Shown here: in pieces, positions 1 through 11,939 of the stretch | How positions within the stretch are numbered: position 1 is the stretch's first letter | Layout: every line of letters starts with the position of its first letter | DNA from: Stenogyne calaminthoides | Lineage: Eukaryota > Streptophyta > Magnoliopsida > Lamiales > Lamiaceae | Assembly (NCBI GenBank): GCA_037126765.1 | Contig: JBBCBC010000030.1 | Span: 868,001-932,000 of the forward strand | Reading direction: 5' to 3' | Length of the DNA stretch: 64,000 nucleotides | The notes under the pieces: model-generated | Told to the model about the DNA's origin: nothing | What the model saw: the letters and a program-made list of their open reading frames with translations, nothing else | Database searches by the model: none | Translations under genes and position numbers: made by a program

Positions 1-21
1 TGGTGTCGGCAGATCCTACAA

Positions 22-1960
22 TTAATTTGCAATATTATTTAGAACCGCAAATAAGATAATGAACTTTAATAACATATATTTTACCCTCATGGTGCTAGAG
101 ACCAAGTTGCTCGGCCATTCGATGAAGTGCCCGACCACTGTTCCGACTGTGACGGCTTCATCGATTGGTTTTGGCACCGCTAAATCCTCTTGTCCGATTA
201 CGGGTACATCGAGTGTGACCCTCACGAAACCAGGAGTGATGGGATGACCATGAATCATTCCATGGGAGCTGTGCAACGTTCCTGTGGCCACCAACCAATC
301 GGGATCCTCCAAATAAAGGTAGCAAAAGGTCGTTGGCTGTTCGAATAAGATATTAGTTAGAAAATTTTAATACACTAGTCTTTAATTAAAACAAATGTGA
401 GACATGCATATCTGATACCTGAGAGACATTTTGAAGTGCCTCAATAAAGTCGTCCCTAGGGTTAGCTGAAAACATAGCATTAGCGACACTATGTTCACAG
501 CTTGCTCCACTCGACGACATTCCGTGGCTCGTTCTTCTCTCGTACCTCAAACGTTCCACATCTTTAGACAACTTGGCAACCTGTTCCGTTAGTATACCCA
601 CCATATTCATGGCTTGAAGACCAGGTGCCATCGCTAACGATGTCTTCGTCACGCCATATCCGACACTCCGTAAGCGGCCGGGATGCTCCTGAGATAGACG
701 CTCCTGAATCACAAAAACAAAAGATTATTATTTAATTATTTGTTTATAAATAATAGTTTGTAATTGAAAGGTAAATTAATGGATAGATTACCACTTCTTC
801 GATGATGCGATGTGCACTGGGATCGTGAATATTCTCATCTCGACCCTTTCTAGTAGTCTGAAATAAGTCAAAACGGGTAACAATAGGCTCACTCTCTCCA
901 GCTTTTCTTCTTTCTTCTTTCTACGATAGCGATGAACGTGTCCCTTTATTAGATATATTAAAAGTGAATATATAAAAAAAATTAAAAGTTAGGATTTTGA
1001 TCTTACCATATTTTCTCTTATTCGTGCATAACCTTTGTTCGAGCCATGATATCGCGTCTCCATCGACTTTGCTTGATCGCGATTTTTATTACTTCGATTC
1101 TACAGTATAATAGAAATATAATAAACACTGAAAAACTATATGCATTAGAAATTGAGGAAATGACATTGATCAATTTTACCTGGAAATCATCCTCCATAGC
1201 TCTGCTCACAAACTCCTCCAGTATGGAGCCACCATAGGGCTATTCTGATACACCGGAGGAGGACTAGTCGAGTAAAGACCAGTTTATGGATCTCGTGTGT
1301 TACTTCTCACCAAGTCCAAAAATTCTTGGCCATTACTCCAGCTTGCGATAATATTTGCTTCTTCTTTGTGTGGTCAAGACCTCCGAATGCAGTCTATACG
1401 CATATAACATAACAATTTAGTAAATTTAAGGGTCATACTATAACTTTCAATAAATATATAATTAACATACCGTAAGTTCGTCCCATATTATTTCCTTCAA
1501 AGGAGTCAGTTTGGGGCTACGCCAGTCCTTGGCTGGCAGCACGATAGGGATCATGCTCCTGACTGCAGCTCCAATGTAGAAGGACAACGACTCACTCTCT
1601 TTTCCTATTGCCTGTCCAAACTCATTGAACGATAACTGCAATAACATATTATTTAATTAGGTTCAACGATCAATCAATATATTTATCGATTTCAAACTGT
1701 TCAATTGTAATAAAATTACCTGAAGTGTTTTCCCCTTGCTACGAGCTCTCTTAATAGATTACATGGTGACTATACCCCGAGTGCGCTTCTCCACGGAGCT
1801 GCTAGTGGTGGTGGGAGCATCAGTGTCACACTCTCTCAAGTCATCAGGATGTTGTCGATCATTGCACCATGATCATGTGCGCCATGATCTCCATCAGAAT
1901 ATCCATCATCATCTCCATCATCTCCGAGATATGGCAAACAAGACATGATCTTGTAAAGCA
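22..1960 (-). pseudogene. En/Spm plant transposon-associated protein gene (DUF8039 / PF03004-like), degenerate
   Basis: Several minus-strand blocks in different frames match the second protein of plant CACTA elements. Reading 5' to 3' there is an acidic N-terminal stretch (about 1948-1736), a block resembling the W-x5-L-x2-LKE-IW region (1647-1462), GGLDHTKKKQILSQAG near 1395-1345, a block ending FQTTRKGRDENIHDPSAH (about 900-795), a coiled-coil-like block with LSKDVERLRYE (712-386), and a last block with MIHGHPITPGFVRVTLD (312-22) resembling DUF8039. Intervening AT-rich stretches may be introns. Frame changes and a stop near 1830 suggest decay, though I cannot separate all introns from lesions. 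In this family such proteins are thought to bind transposon ends. The product may continue beyond base 1. Confidence 0.7.
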
Positions 1961-2149
1961 GAAGAAACAACATTTAATAAACAAAAAACAAACAATATTC
2001 AATAAACCAGAAGAAACAAAATTGCATGATTACAAAATTCTTCCACCCCATTCCTATACTCATCTGATAATCGATCTGCTCGAACCCACTTTCGATCCAT
2101 ATAGAACTAGAGATGCCTATAGGAAAGACATATGAAGACTGCTTCTCAA

Positions 2150-2674
2150 GACAATTATCTTAAAGTATTAAACCTAAAAGCATATGTAACCATACTTAAT
2201 CTACATTCATTTTAATTTTCTAATTTTGAAATCCTTCCAATTTTTCACTCATTCACAATTTTTGTTACTTCTCAAGACAATATGTATCCTAATGTATCAC
2301 CATTAATCATCATTAATCATTAATCACTATCCATTCATTAAATTAATAACCAAAATATATCCTAATGTATTAATCCTAGTTTATGCTTAAATCCTCACAC
2401 AAGCATATTATCAAACACCTTAAGTGCATTATTCATCTCTAACAAAATGTTCATTTCTAACACTAATAAAAATTCATTCAAGCCACTAACAACAATTAAT
2501 CAAAGCTACTAACAACAATATAATTAAACCAACATTAATCCCACACTAACAACAATTAATCATAACAAATTAGCTATATATATCCTAACAATTAATCCAA
2601 AACACACACATATATATATATATATATATAAACACACATATATATATATATATATATATCCTAGCAATTAATCT

Positions 2675-2705
<31 letters not shown>

Positions 2706-2860
2706 CCTAACAATTAATCTCAAACATATATATATAAACACAATATTTATATATATATCCTAACAATTAATCCCAAAACACACACACACACACATATATA
2801 TATATTAATTAAAATATATATACATATATATATATATAAAAGAAAAAATACCTATATATA
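2150..2860. repeat. AT-rich tract with TA/CA microsatellites
   Basis: No gene is visible. Short ATTAATC-type repeats lead into repeated runs of TA dinucleotides (about 2606-2630, 2638-2660, 2680-2706) separated by near-identical spacers containing TCCTAACAATTAATC, so the block looks like a microsatellite-bearing minisatellite. It lies inside the CACTA element between its gene remnant and its GC-rich leader. Confidence 0.75.
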
Positions 2861-3490
2861 TATGGAGGAGGAAGGCGGCGATGGCGGCGGTGGGGGGGAG
2901 GATGGGGGGCGGAGGGAGGGCACTTGGGTGGAGGAGAGGAGAGGGAGGGAGGCCAAGGCGATGATTTGGGGGGGGGAGGAAGCTAGGGTCAACGGCGATT
3001 TTGCGGCGATTTGGTTGGGATAAAACCACGACGGCCGCGATTTTGGGTGAGAGGGAGGAGCTAGGTCTTCGATCGGTTTGCGGCGATTTGGGGGGAGAGG
3101 AAATTGGGGAGAAGATCAAAATGAAGGCAGACCAAGTGATATATCTGATATAAAAAAAAAGACTGCGGTTATTAACCGTTGTCCAAGTTTTATTCTTGGA
3201 CAACGGTTTCAAACCGCTGTCTTTTTTTTATTAATAAAACCGCTCTCCAAGCTATAACTTGGAGAGCTGTTCGAAAAAAGAGCTGTCCAAGTGCAGCTGT
3301 GCAAGCCTAAATGTGTAGTAGTGTACATATTTCAATTTTCAAACACGACCCGACCCGGCCCGATCCGAACTTGGCCCAACCCAGCCCAAACAAGGCCCAT
3401 GAGCGACCCCACCACGACCTAGGTCCAGTCCGGGTTGATTCGTATTTGGAAGTGAAATATGTGATGGAATTATGATATAATTAATATTAA

Positions 3491-4058
3491 GGGTGTGATT
3501 GGTATGTTGGAATAGATAGAGAATGAAATGTCATTCCTTAATCTATTTCAAATACATTGATTGGTATGTATTTTTGGAAGGAATCATAATTCCATTAGGA
3601 ATGGTCATTCCAAAAAATTAAATGAATTGTGATTTCTTACCTACCCATGAGTTTATGTATTCCACATTTTAAGGAATGATTTTTTTTTTCCACAAAAAAT
3701 ATTATGATTCATTTCATAATATTGTCTTCTACTCAACAACAATAATAATAATTTAATAATAATATTATTTTATTAAAAAAATTATTTAATAAAAATAAAA
3801 ATAATAACCAACTCCAATAATCATAATAATAATAAAAAAAAACATAATAATAATAATCATATTAAATATAATAATATTAAAATATATAAATAATAATACC
3901 ATATCTCGAAAAATGTAAATTAAAGTGAATCTTTAATAATATTTTAATGAAAATAAAATAAAAATATTATTATTTAATAATATATTATTAATAATAAAAA
4001 TATTAAAAATATATATAACGTTATTATTAACTCATACTTTCAACCGTAATTAAAAACA

Positions 4059-4108
<50 letters not shown>

Positions 4109-4586
4109 TACTAAAACTATATATTATTATAATAAACACAATAATAATACTCCCTTCATCCCGCAATAATTTGCACATTTCCTAAAATGACAAAGCACTC
4201 AAAATTTACACTCTCACAATATCATTATAATTGATTTAAATAATACCAATAAAGCAAGTTTTCTTAATTTTTGTGCCCGGATAGGGGTGCACGTTACCTC
4301 GGGACGGAGGGAGTATTATTTTTGTAATTATAAAAAAATATATTAAAAGCTAAAAATAATAATATATTAAAAATATATATAATAATTAATAATAATATTA
4401 ATATGAAAGTATAATTAATAATTAATAATAATAATTTTAAAACAGATTCACCAGTACTTATATTTTATTCTTGGGTCATACCAATCATAAGAATGATCAT
4501 TCATATATCATTCCATTCAGGCCTTCATTCCATTCATTAATTCATTACATTCAGTCGCAATTCCATTCAGTCATACCAATCATGCC
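3491..4586. mobile_element. Non-autonomous inverted-repeat element of about 1.1 kb
   Basis: The ends are inverted: GGGTGTGATTGGTATG at 3491 and, on the opposite strand, GGCATGATTGGTATGAC from 4586. Both sides are bounded by TTAA (3487-3490 and 4587-4590). The interior is extremely AT-rich, with AATAAT and (TA)n runs, no coding capacity, and a nested Stowaway-like MITE (4150-4313). TTAA flanks could mean a TTAA-specific superfamily or a PIF/Harbinger TWA duplication next to an A or T. I favour a PIF/Tourist-type MITE expanded by microsatellites. Confidence 0.6.
4150..4313. mobile_element. Stowaway-type MITE (Tc1/mariner-like)
   Basis: The 164-bp segment begins CTCCCTTCATCCCG and ends CGGGACGGAGGGAG, an inverted pair of the common plant CTCCCTCCGTCCC terminus, flanked by TA on both sides (4148-4149 and 4314-4315). 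It has no coding capacity and is nested in the AT-rich element at 3491-4586. Confidence 0.8.
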
Positions 4587-4593
4587 TTAAGTA

Positions 4594-5225
4594 GTGACGG
4601 ATCCAGGAATTTTAAACAGGGTATGCACAATTATAATAATACTAAAAAAAATTAAATAATAAAGTTCAAAATGTAAAACACGTCCTAAAAACACAAAAAC
4701 GAAATGATCTTACACATGAGACGGGTCATCCACCCTTTTCAAAGTGCAAGTGTTAAAGCGTCATTATCAATTATACCCCGTCTCACCATGAGATCGTCTT
4801 ACACAAGTGTTACTCCTTAAAACAATTACAAACAAAATATAAACAGTTGAAAATTTGAAAACATATAATATTAAATAGAGATGGTCTCATGTGCACAGTG
4901 CACTCCATAGTAAATTTTAGAAACATACAACTTGTTACACTGAAATATGCAACATGTGTTCGTAAAACAAATTGCAAGTTTCAATGTAACAAATTGTATG
5001 ATTTTTATGCAATAAGTTGTTTTCTCTAAATATATTATGGAGTGCATCGTGCACCTAATAAATACAAGACCTAACCTATTAAAAATTACAAATTAAAATA
5101 AAATATATTTTTTATAACTTAAAAATCAAAATATAAACTAAATACACTATATATAAAAATTATTTAGCAAAAAAGAGGGTATGCACTTGCATACCCTTTG
5201 ATCTATGTGCATCCGCTTCTGGCCC
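4594..5225. repeat. Dispersed GTGACGGATCCAGGA-type repeat
   Basis: The left edge reads AGTGACGGATCCAGGAA, followed by AGGGTATGCAC. The right edge (about 5175-5225) reads GGGTATGCACTTGCATACCC and then, inverted, AGAAGCGGATGC. The edges resemble those of the shorter element at 19004-19210 (CAGGGACGGATCTAGGA), suggesting a hAT-like MITE family, but I see no clear target duplication. A Mutator-type MITE (4878-5076) sits inside. Confidence 0.45.
4878..5076. mobile_element. Mutator-type MITE, GTCTCATGTGCAC family
   Basis: The 199-bp element starts GAGATGGTCTCATGTGCAC and ends inverted as GGTTAGGTCTTGTATTTA. Inner arms contain GTGCACTCCATAG and GGAGTGCATCGTGCAC, plus repeated CAACTTGTTA motifs. Flanks TATTAAATA (4869-4877) and TATTAAAAA (5077-5085) are a 9-bp target duplication with one mismatch, as expected for Mutator-like elements. 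Confidence 0.7.
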
Positions 5226-5349
5226 TAAAGAATGGGATGAGATTAAGGGAGTAGGGCTAGAATTGTCAAAAAATGGCATATTTAAGAGTTGACAATGGGG
5301 GCAGAAAAGAAAAATGCAAGACAAAAAAGAGTTTGTCCCTAAGTTAATT

Positions 5350-5835
5350 CTAACCTCTTTCTGCAACAGCCATTCTGATGTAAAGATCTTGTCCAGCTGA
5401 AGACAGAGTTCTAATGTCGATCAAGTCCCCATGATAAAACAGACATCCACTTCCATCTCCCCTGATATTCAACCGGGTGTAGGCCGTACAAGAACAGTCT
5501 TTAGAGCATTCAACTTCGCAATCTGAAAGAAGCATTATCTGATCATTGAAAGTCGTGTTTCTTGAGTCTGGCAATTTAATTCCAGAGTGCTTCAAGAACA
5601 CGTCTCCTCTACACTCCAACGGCATCCTCCGAACGCAACCATTCGACCAATCTTTTCTGCTCGAATCCCTCAGAACAATTTTATCTAAACAACCACATGA
5701 AGGCAGGTTTCCGATGTTGCAAAGGCCGTAAGCACCACACAGGTTGTACGTATCGAAATTATCTACTGGCATGCCCGCGTAAATGGTCCACGATTGGGTC
5801 CGATTGTTCCACATCCAACGTGGTGTAATTTTCAC
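5350..5835 (-). pseudogene. S-receptor-like kinase copy A: SLG/EGF/PAN fragment
   Basis: A 161-residue open segment matches the middle of exon 1 of G-type lectin S-RLKs. It holds the end of the S-locus glycoprotein region (WTIYAGMPVDN), the cysteine-rich NLCGAYGLCNIGNLPSCGC stretch, the linker DWSNGCVRRMPLEC and a PAN/apple domain ending QDLYIRMAVAERG. It has no lectin domain, signal peptide, membrane segment or kinase. Its 5' side is cut at about 5824 by a copia LTR. Its 3' boundary (CTTTCTGCAAC, then the exon-1 donor area) resembles copy B at 10383, but no kinase exons follow. It is most like copy B, sharing the SLG/PAN wording and frame, so A and B look like recent relatives. Confidence 0.9.
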
Positions 5836-6230
5836 TATTCATCTCCAAGAGGTGGGATAATTGATATATTTATTCATTTTGTACTATTTAGATTGCTCTC
5901 TTCTCATATCTCATTGTGTGTGCCAAGAATTGTATTATTGAGGATAGTTTGATGCTATTGGTGTTGATTTCTCTATTTGTGACAGAGAAGGAAACTTTGT
6001 AATTTCCATTTGATATAGTGGAGTATTTCCTAGACTGTGTCCCGTGGTTTTTTACCCTCTTGTGAAGGGGTTTTCCACGTAAAAGTTCTTGATGTTATTG
6101 CGTATTTATTTTTGCAGTTAATTTACGTATTTGGTCAGAAGTCTATTGAACTTTTGTGGAAGTGATTGTTGCTTTTGTGCATTCCGCTGCGCCGAGCAAT
6201 CAACTCTGATTATTGGCCCCTTCCAAAACA
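5824..6230 (+). mobile_element. Ty1/copia 5' LTR (approximate left edge)
   Basis: This sequence lies directly upstream of a primer-binding site and ends CCAAAACA, the expected CA terminus. The left edge is placed at a TG in the GTGTAATTTTCAC junction where S-RLK homology ends. It could be a few bases off because no second LTR is visible to align. Confidence 0.55.
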
Positions 6231-6231
6231 G

Positions 6232-6244
6232 TGGTATCAGAGCC
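6232..6244 (+). other. Primer-binding site, initiator tRNA-Met type
   Basis: TGGTATCAGAGCC, one base after the LTR end, matches the 3' end of plant initiator tRNA-Met, the usual copia primer site. It fixes the plus orientation of this element. Confidence 0.9.
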
Positions 6245-6266
6245 TAGGTTAAACTAGGCTCGGACC

Positions 6267-6924
6267 ATGGAGGGGATTGGTAGTAGCTATATGATTAAGT
6301 TGACTGCAGAAAATTATTCTATATGGAAGCCCATGATGGAGGATTTACTTTACTCCAAAGATTTGTATGATCCCGTTGAAGGATAAGATGCTAAGCCTGA
6401 AAGTATGGAAGACAGGGAATGAGAGAAGCTTAGTGGGAAGACAATTGGTACAATCAGGCAGTGGGTAGATATCAGTGTTTTTCACATGTGGCTAAGGAGA
6501 CAGATCCATGTGATCTATGGAAAAAGTTGCAAGAATTGTATGAAAGGAAGAATGCATAGAACAAGGCCTTTGTTATCAGAAAGTTAATAAACTTGAAGTA
6601 CAAAGATGGGAGTTCTGTAGTAGAGCACTTGAATGATTTCAAGACTTGGTAAATCAGCTTTCTACCATGAATATTGCATTCGATGATGAGGTACAAACGT
6701 TATTCTTGTTGAGCTCTCTACCTTATAGTTGGGAGACTATGGTAGTGACGCTCAGTAATACAGCTCCGAATGGAAAGTTGACATTGAATATGATCAAAGA
6801 AAGTATGTTCAATGAAGAGACTAGAAGAAAGGAATCGGGGGCTAGTTCTTCGCAAGCACTTGTCACAGAGAATAGAGGTAGAAACAAGAGTAGAGGACCC
6901 AAAGGTCGTGGGGTTCATTTATAA
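6267..6924 (+). pseudogene. Ty1/copia gag remnant (UBN2-type)
   Basis: Translation starts at the ATG at 6267 with MEGIGSSYMIKLTAENYSIW, a typical copia gag start (L-x-x-ENY-x-x-W). It stops after about 39 codons (TAA near 6384), then resumes in other frames with KDGSSVVEHLNDF and, from 6646, a gag C-terminal block LSSLPYSWETMVVTLSNT ending RNKSRGPKGRG. No zinc knuckle, protease, integrase or reverse transcriptase follows; the sequence stops being recognisable near 6925. This is the 5' end of a broken copia element, possibly related to the copia RNase H relic at 24530-25200, though I cannot connect them. Confidence 0.85.
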
Positions 6925-7156
6925 GTAAAATGATTATTTGTGAGTTACGATGACAATTGAAGTAATTAAGTTATAGTTAAGGATAAAAGTAAAATGTTTA
7001 TTTTCATAAAGGGTATGTGAATAGATTTGGTGGACAGACGAATAAGACAAGTGAGAATAAATGTTATGAACGAAGGGAGAAATATATATGGATTACAGGG
7101 TATATTTGAATTAATAAAAGGTTTAGTGAGTTTCAAGCATTCATCATCTAAAAGTA
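6925..7156. other. No recognisable gene
   Basis: A short open frame occurs at 7027-7239, but it runs into the MITE starting at 7157 and matches nothing I recognise. It may be leftover copia sequence. Confidence 0.4.
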
Positions 7157-7379
7157 GGCTAGTCTTGTATATATCCAAGTGCACCATAGTGCATTTTAGA
7201 ATCATGCAATTTGTTTTACTGAAACATACAACTTGTTGACACCGAATCATGCATCTATTAATATGAAAAAATAAATCACGATTTAGTATAAACATGTTGT
7301 ATCTCTCAATATAACAAGTTGTATAATTCTAAAATACACTATAAGTGCATGATGAATCTAAATGCACATGAGACCCACC
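7157..7379. mobile_element. Mutator-type MITE, GTCTCATGTGCAC family
   Basis: The 223-bp element begins GGCTAGTCTTGTATAT, ends inverted as GGTGGGTCTCATGTGCAT, and has inner arms with CATAGTGCATTTTAGAAT. It is flanked by a perfect 9-bp duplication CTAAAAGTA (7148-7156 and 7380-7388), which supports Mutator-like mobilisation. Confidence 0.85.
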
Positions 7380-7388
7380 CTAAAAGTA

Positions 7389-8023
7389 AACAAATATAAA
7401 ATGCGTTTTTTCATCGGTATAAAATTGGTGACACAGTGGAGCTTGTGGTGGAAAGTAGAAGTAGTACTTTTTATTTCAAGAAATGATAATTACAATTTAT
7501 GAATTAATAGTACTTTTCTTCCTTTAATTTCTTAAGTATATAAGGGAGAAAATATAATCTAAACAATTAGTAGACCAGCGAAGGTAATGACGTTGAACAT
7601 TGGGGCATAACCAAAAGATAAGATAAATTATGTGGTAGTTTAATTAAGATAAGAGAATAAAATACATATGAATGGTCAATGGCCGCAAGTGTTGGAACTA
7701 TTCTATCTAGTGAACTAAATAAGAATATTCCAATTATTTAAATCTAATATTAAGGACAATCGTTTCATACAATTTGTTAATATGATCTGCCCACTGAACA
7801 GAGTATAAATTGTAATTTACCAAACTTGTAAAAACTCCTCCTTATTTTACATCAAATGCCTGTAAGATTAATCATAATTCTTGGTCCGAAAATGGAGGGC
7901 ACAATCAAGAAACAATCGAAATAAAAGAAGTGAAACCGATATCCAAATTAATTCACAAGAAATTCACGATATGAAGATGTAAGAAACAGGAATTCAACCT
8001 GAAAACTAGTGTACGATTATTTT
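7389..8023. other. Intergenic sequence downstream of S-RLK copy B
   Basis: No gene, repeat ends or RNA gene is recognised. It lies 3' of copy B and probably holds its former 3' UTR. Confidence 0.5.
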
Positions 8024-9264
8024 CTATCTACCGTGGGGTTGTGTAATTGTAACTTGATTCACCGAAATTGATGCACTTAGCGCGGGTGATATAAAATCTG
8101 TAAAAAAAGCAGGTTGTTTGAGCTCAGGCAGTTCAACTTCATTTCAGAGCATGAAAATCACGGATGACATGTTTGGCCTATCTTCCGGACTTTTCTGTAC
8201 GCAAAGCAGGCTCACATGGATCGAGCGAAGCACTTGAGCAACTCGAAGGAGTTTCCTAGAGAATCATCAATTAGTTTCCCTAAGCTCTTTTCTTCGTAAA
8301 GTGTCCATACCTGTTCAACATTTTTGTAAAATTACTTCGATGTTTTAACATTTGCAATGTCATTCACTATTTTCTTTTCCATTTTGAGATCTTTTCATAT
8401 GTTACTTTCATCAACTTATTACTTACTCTTAAATCAAGTAAAGAATACATACGTATCCAAGAAGGTTGAGATTGGGATCATCGACGAAGAATCCCCTGTT
8501 TCTCTTTCCACACACAATTTCTAGCACAAGGACCCCGAAACTAAACACATCTGATTTGATTGAGAATAGTCCATCCATTGCATATTTCGGAGACATGTAT
8601 CCACTGCAGACAAAGTTTAAGGAGAACATAATGTTTCAAGATATTACTTAAGAAATAGGTAAATTACTTTGACCTTCTTACTATGTTCCGACAACTCTGT
8701 GCGTCTTAGCTTCAGTCTCGTTTCCTCCAAAACCCCTAGCTAGGCCAAAGTCTGATATCTTCGGATTCATGTCAGCGTCTAGCAGTATGTTACTGGCTTT
8801 GAGGTCTCGATGAATGATTCTCAATCTAGAATCTTGATGAAGATACAAATACAACAGTCCCTTTGCTATTCCATTGATTAGATGGAAACGTTTTTGCCAA
8901 TCAAGTGACGTACTTTTTGTTTCATCTGTTAAGTTAGACATGATCTTTTCATCTTAGTTACAATTGTAAGCATTATAATGTAATCCTGCAAACATGATTT
9001 AAAGTGCTTACTGAACAGAATCAAGTCGAGGCTATTATTGAGCATGTATTCGTAGACCAACATGTTCTCCTCTCGTTCAATGCAACATCCCAGAAGTCTC
9101 ACCAAGTTCCGATGCTGAAGTTTGGCAATCAAGAACACTTCATTCTTCAACTCCTCGACTCCTTGTGACGAGGTTTTTGAAAAGCACTTCACAGCAATTT
9201 CTTGTCCGTCTTCAAGCATACCCTGCAGTCGAAACTTGGGAATATGTAATGCAGTAAAAGGACT

Positions 9265-9540
9265 AGGGGGCCGCTTGATTAATAACTCTTCAATGAGAAA
9301 TGAATATGAAGTAGTTGTGGTAGTTAATGAGAATAAATGATGACCATTTCACATTCATCATAGTACGTGCATCATAGACTCATAATAAGTTAATTATTAC
9401 CCCATTTTAATTAACTACCTCCTCTTATATAATTATTTATCCTTAATTATTCCTCTATTCCTCCCCCAACAATAATTTTTATTCCCAACTTATTCAAAGA
9501 TTGAAGCAATACACTAATTGAACCAAGAGCCTCTAAATTA
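9265..9540. mobile_element. Possible MITE in an S-RLK copy B intron
   Basis: The segment begins CTAGGGGGCCGCTTGATTAA and ends inverted as TTAGAGGCTCTTGGTTCAA, weak inverted ends of the PIF/Tourist or hAT MITE type. It lies between the P-loop exon and the N-lobe exon. The target duplication is unclear. Confidence 0.4.
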
Positions 9541-10032
9541 ATGCATTTCGGGTGGTATCTTACCCTGTAAACAGGTCCAAATCCACCCTCACCAAGCTTA
9601 TTAACAATTGCGAAATTATCCGTAGCTCTCAAAATTGTGGATAAGTTGAAGAAGGGCAACTCTGAATCCATGGCATCGCTTCCACTAAATGGACCTACTG
9701 TTGAAAATGAGTCAGAGAAGTAAACACTAATTGATATTGTTGAAGATAATTCATATATCATCAAACCTTGTTTTCTTGAACTCTGGCCTTTCTGCTCCTT
9801 CTTCTTTCGTGTAAAAACTAATTTGAGAGACACGCACACAATGATTATGGCCGCTATTGATGTAAAACTCGCTATGAGTATTACTCTTGCTTTGTCTTTA
9901 GAGCCTCCTACCACTTTAGATCCTCCTACCACTTCAATCATAACAAAGTACAATCATATATTTTATGCGTTTTTAGTTGTCAAATTTATGCATTAATATC
10001 CCATTCACTCAAAATTAATTTTAATAAATATG

Positions 10033-10322
10033 AAAGAATTCTATTTCATCTAAAGGTTCGAACTTATAGAAAGGTGTGATATTAATTAGTTTATTTAATT
10101 TTCTTAACACTCCCCCTCGCTCGGTGAGCTGAATTCTCTAACTCCATCATCAAGAGGAGACCCATCGAGTGGACAATTTAATTGGATGGAGTTGCTTTCA
10201 GCGGGAATCGAACTCAGTACGTGGACGTGAGCCTGAAGGCTTTGATACTATGAAAGAATTTTATTTTATCTAAAGTTCGAATTATAGAGAGGTGTGAAAT
10301 TAATTTGTTTATTTTCCTAACA
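10033..10322 (-). mobile_element. TRIM (terminal-repeat retrotransposon in miniature) in S-RLK intron 1
   Basis: The 290-bp element has direct terminal repeats at 10033-10109 (TGAAAGAATTCTATTTCATC to CTTAACA) and 10251-10322 (TGAAAGAATTTTATTTTATC to CCTAACA), each TG...CA. Target duplication AAATA flanks it (10028-10032 and 10323-10327). On the minus strand, the site next to the right repeat reads TAGTATCAAAGCC, close to an initiator tRNA-Met primer site, and a purine tract (GAGGGGGAGTGTT) precedes the left repeat. It therefore runs on the minus strand and has no coding capacity. A second copy is split by the large LTR element at 19597-27802. Confidence 0.88.
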
Positions 10323-11329
10323 AAATAAATACATCAAATTAATTTATGAGTTTCATAGATTATGAATAAATACATCATCAAGTTAATTCTTACCTCTTTC
10401 TGAAGCAGCCATTCTGATGTAAAGATCTTGTCCAGCTGAAGACAGAGTTCTAATGTCGAGCAAGTCCCCGTGATAAAACAGGCATCCACTTCCATCTCCC
10501 CTGATATTCAATTGTGTGTAGGCCGTACAAGAACAGTCTTTAGAGCATTCAACTTCGCAATCCGAAAGTAGCGTTATCTGATCATCGAAAGTCGTGTTTC
10601 TGGAGTCTGGCAATTTGATTCCAGAGTACTTCAAGAACACGTCTCCTCTACAGTCCAACGGCATCCTCCGAACGCATCCATTGGACCAATCATTTCTGCT
10701 CGAATCCATCGGAACAATTCTAAACAACCACAAGATGGCAGGTTTCCGATGTTGCAAAGGCCGTAAGCACCACACAGATTGTACTCATCGCAGTTATCTG
10801 CTGGCAGGTCCGCTAAAATGGTCCACGATTGGGTCCGGTTGGTCCACACCCAACGCGGCGCGTTGCCATTGGGGCCCAGTGTGGACCTCGATAGAACCGT
10901 TGGATCAAATTGAGTTTCCCCATACTTAACCTCATTCTTCTTCATCGAAAATGCCAAAGTGTGAGAGGGATCATTCCCTGTGTTGGGTGCACCGCTTAAT
11001 TGTAGACCATTCCAGGGCCCGAGCTTATGTCGCACGTCTCCGCCCCGTCTGAATAAAAACTGCTGCGGATAACCAGTTGGATCGAAGTGAGCTGTGAACT
11101 CCCCTGGAGAAGGATCGTCGTCGCTTCTCCACGACTTGAGGTACGTCTCCACCCCCGCTACGTAGTTCCATCCCAAGGTCATGATGCCCAGTAAGTACGT
11201 ATCTGATAGATAATCAAAACTCTGCCACACCAAATTCTTCTGGCTATCCATCACTACAAGATTCCCTGAATCCAGCAACCGTGCTGCTGGATTTTGAAGG
11301 GATCTCGTGGTGTTGGACGACCATATGAT

Positions 11330-11939
11330 CATAGTTATTAAAGGCGCGTCCGAGGCGCGCCTAAGGCGCAAGGCGCTCGGGGCGCTAGCCACCTCGCCTG
11401 CCATAGGTCCAGGCGGTTGGGATTTTCTGGGCGCTCGCCTGGGGGCGCCTTTCGGCGCCTTTCGCCGCCTTGACTCGAGCAAAGGCCCGCCTAAGGCGTG
11501 CCTTGCGCGCATCTAGGGTTTGAAATAAAAATAAATATTTTTTTATTTGTCAAATAACATCAGAATAATAAAAAATAATATCTCTTAAGTCTTAATATTT
11601 AAGTGAAACACATCTAGGGTTTCAAGATTCACTTTTTATCAAGTATAATCGTGCGTTGAAGCATCGGTAATCGGTATGACTCACGTAATCACATTGATCC
11701 TATCTCTTTGAGGGATATAAATGAAAGCAATGAGTGGATGGTTGGTCTAATGGAAGATGAAGATGAGTTGGTTCACCAAGGTGAAAATTTGACTTGGGGT
11801 ATTGCTACAGAAGCAATGGTTAGGTTTACTAAGAAATTATCAAGGTCTTATGTTGTTTTTTCCAGGGATGCAAGGCGCGCGCCTAAGGCGCTAGGCGCTG
11901 CTTCGCGCCTTGTGGCGCCTTGCGCCATTAATAACTATG
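11330..11939 (+). mobile_element. hAT transposon fragment (610 bp) inserted in S-RLK copy B exon 1
   Basis: Perfect 12-bp terminal inverted repeats, CATAGTTATTAA and TTAATAACTATG, are flanked by the 8-bp duplication CATATGAT (11322-11329 and 11940-11947), diagnostic of hAT elements. Just inside both ends are GC-rich palindromic runs of GGCGC and GCGCC. A plus-strand stretch (about 11708-11830) reads RDINESNEWMVGLMEDED and ENLTWGIATEAM, resembling the tail of plant hAT transposases, so this is an internally deleted derivative. In copies C and D the corresponding position (CATATGATGG) is uninterrupted. Confidence 0.93.

Larger units (their letters stand above)
1..3323 (-). mobile_element. CACTA (En/Spm) DNA transposon, right end; left end outside window
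   Basis: The right terminus reads TAGTG at 3319-3323; on the minus strand the element begins CACTACTACACATTT. Inside lie subterminal inverted motifs (about 3150-3310) built from TTGGACAACGG and AACCGCTGTC units, typical of CACTA transposase-binding ends. The same terminus and motifs recur at both ends of the elements at 29030-30659 and 37865-39335, so all three are one family. A minus-strand En/Spm-type gene remnant (22-1960) lies in this one. A GC-rich leader-like stretch (2860-3130) precedes it in the minus direction. The left terminus and target duplication are not visible, so total length is unknown. The family call is firm; autonomy is an inference. Confidence 0.85.

Noticed and set aside
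2805..3212. 135-codon proline-rich minus-strand frame
   Set aside because: Composition is driven by GGGGAGG-type low complexity and the ends are CACTA subterminal repeats; more likely a leader than a protein.
10200..10222. CGGGAATCGAACTCAG as a tRNA relic in intron 1
   Set aside because: It lies inside a TRIM with terminal repeats, primer site and target duplication; no tRNA fold is visible.
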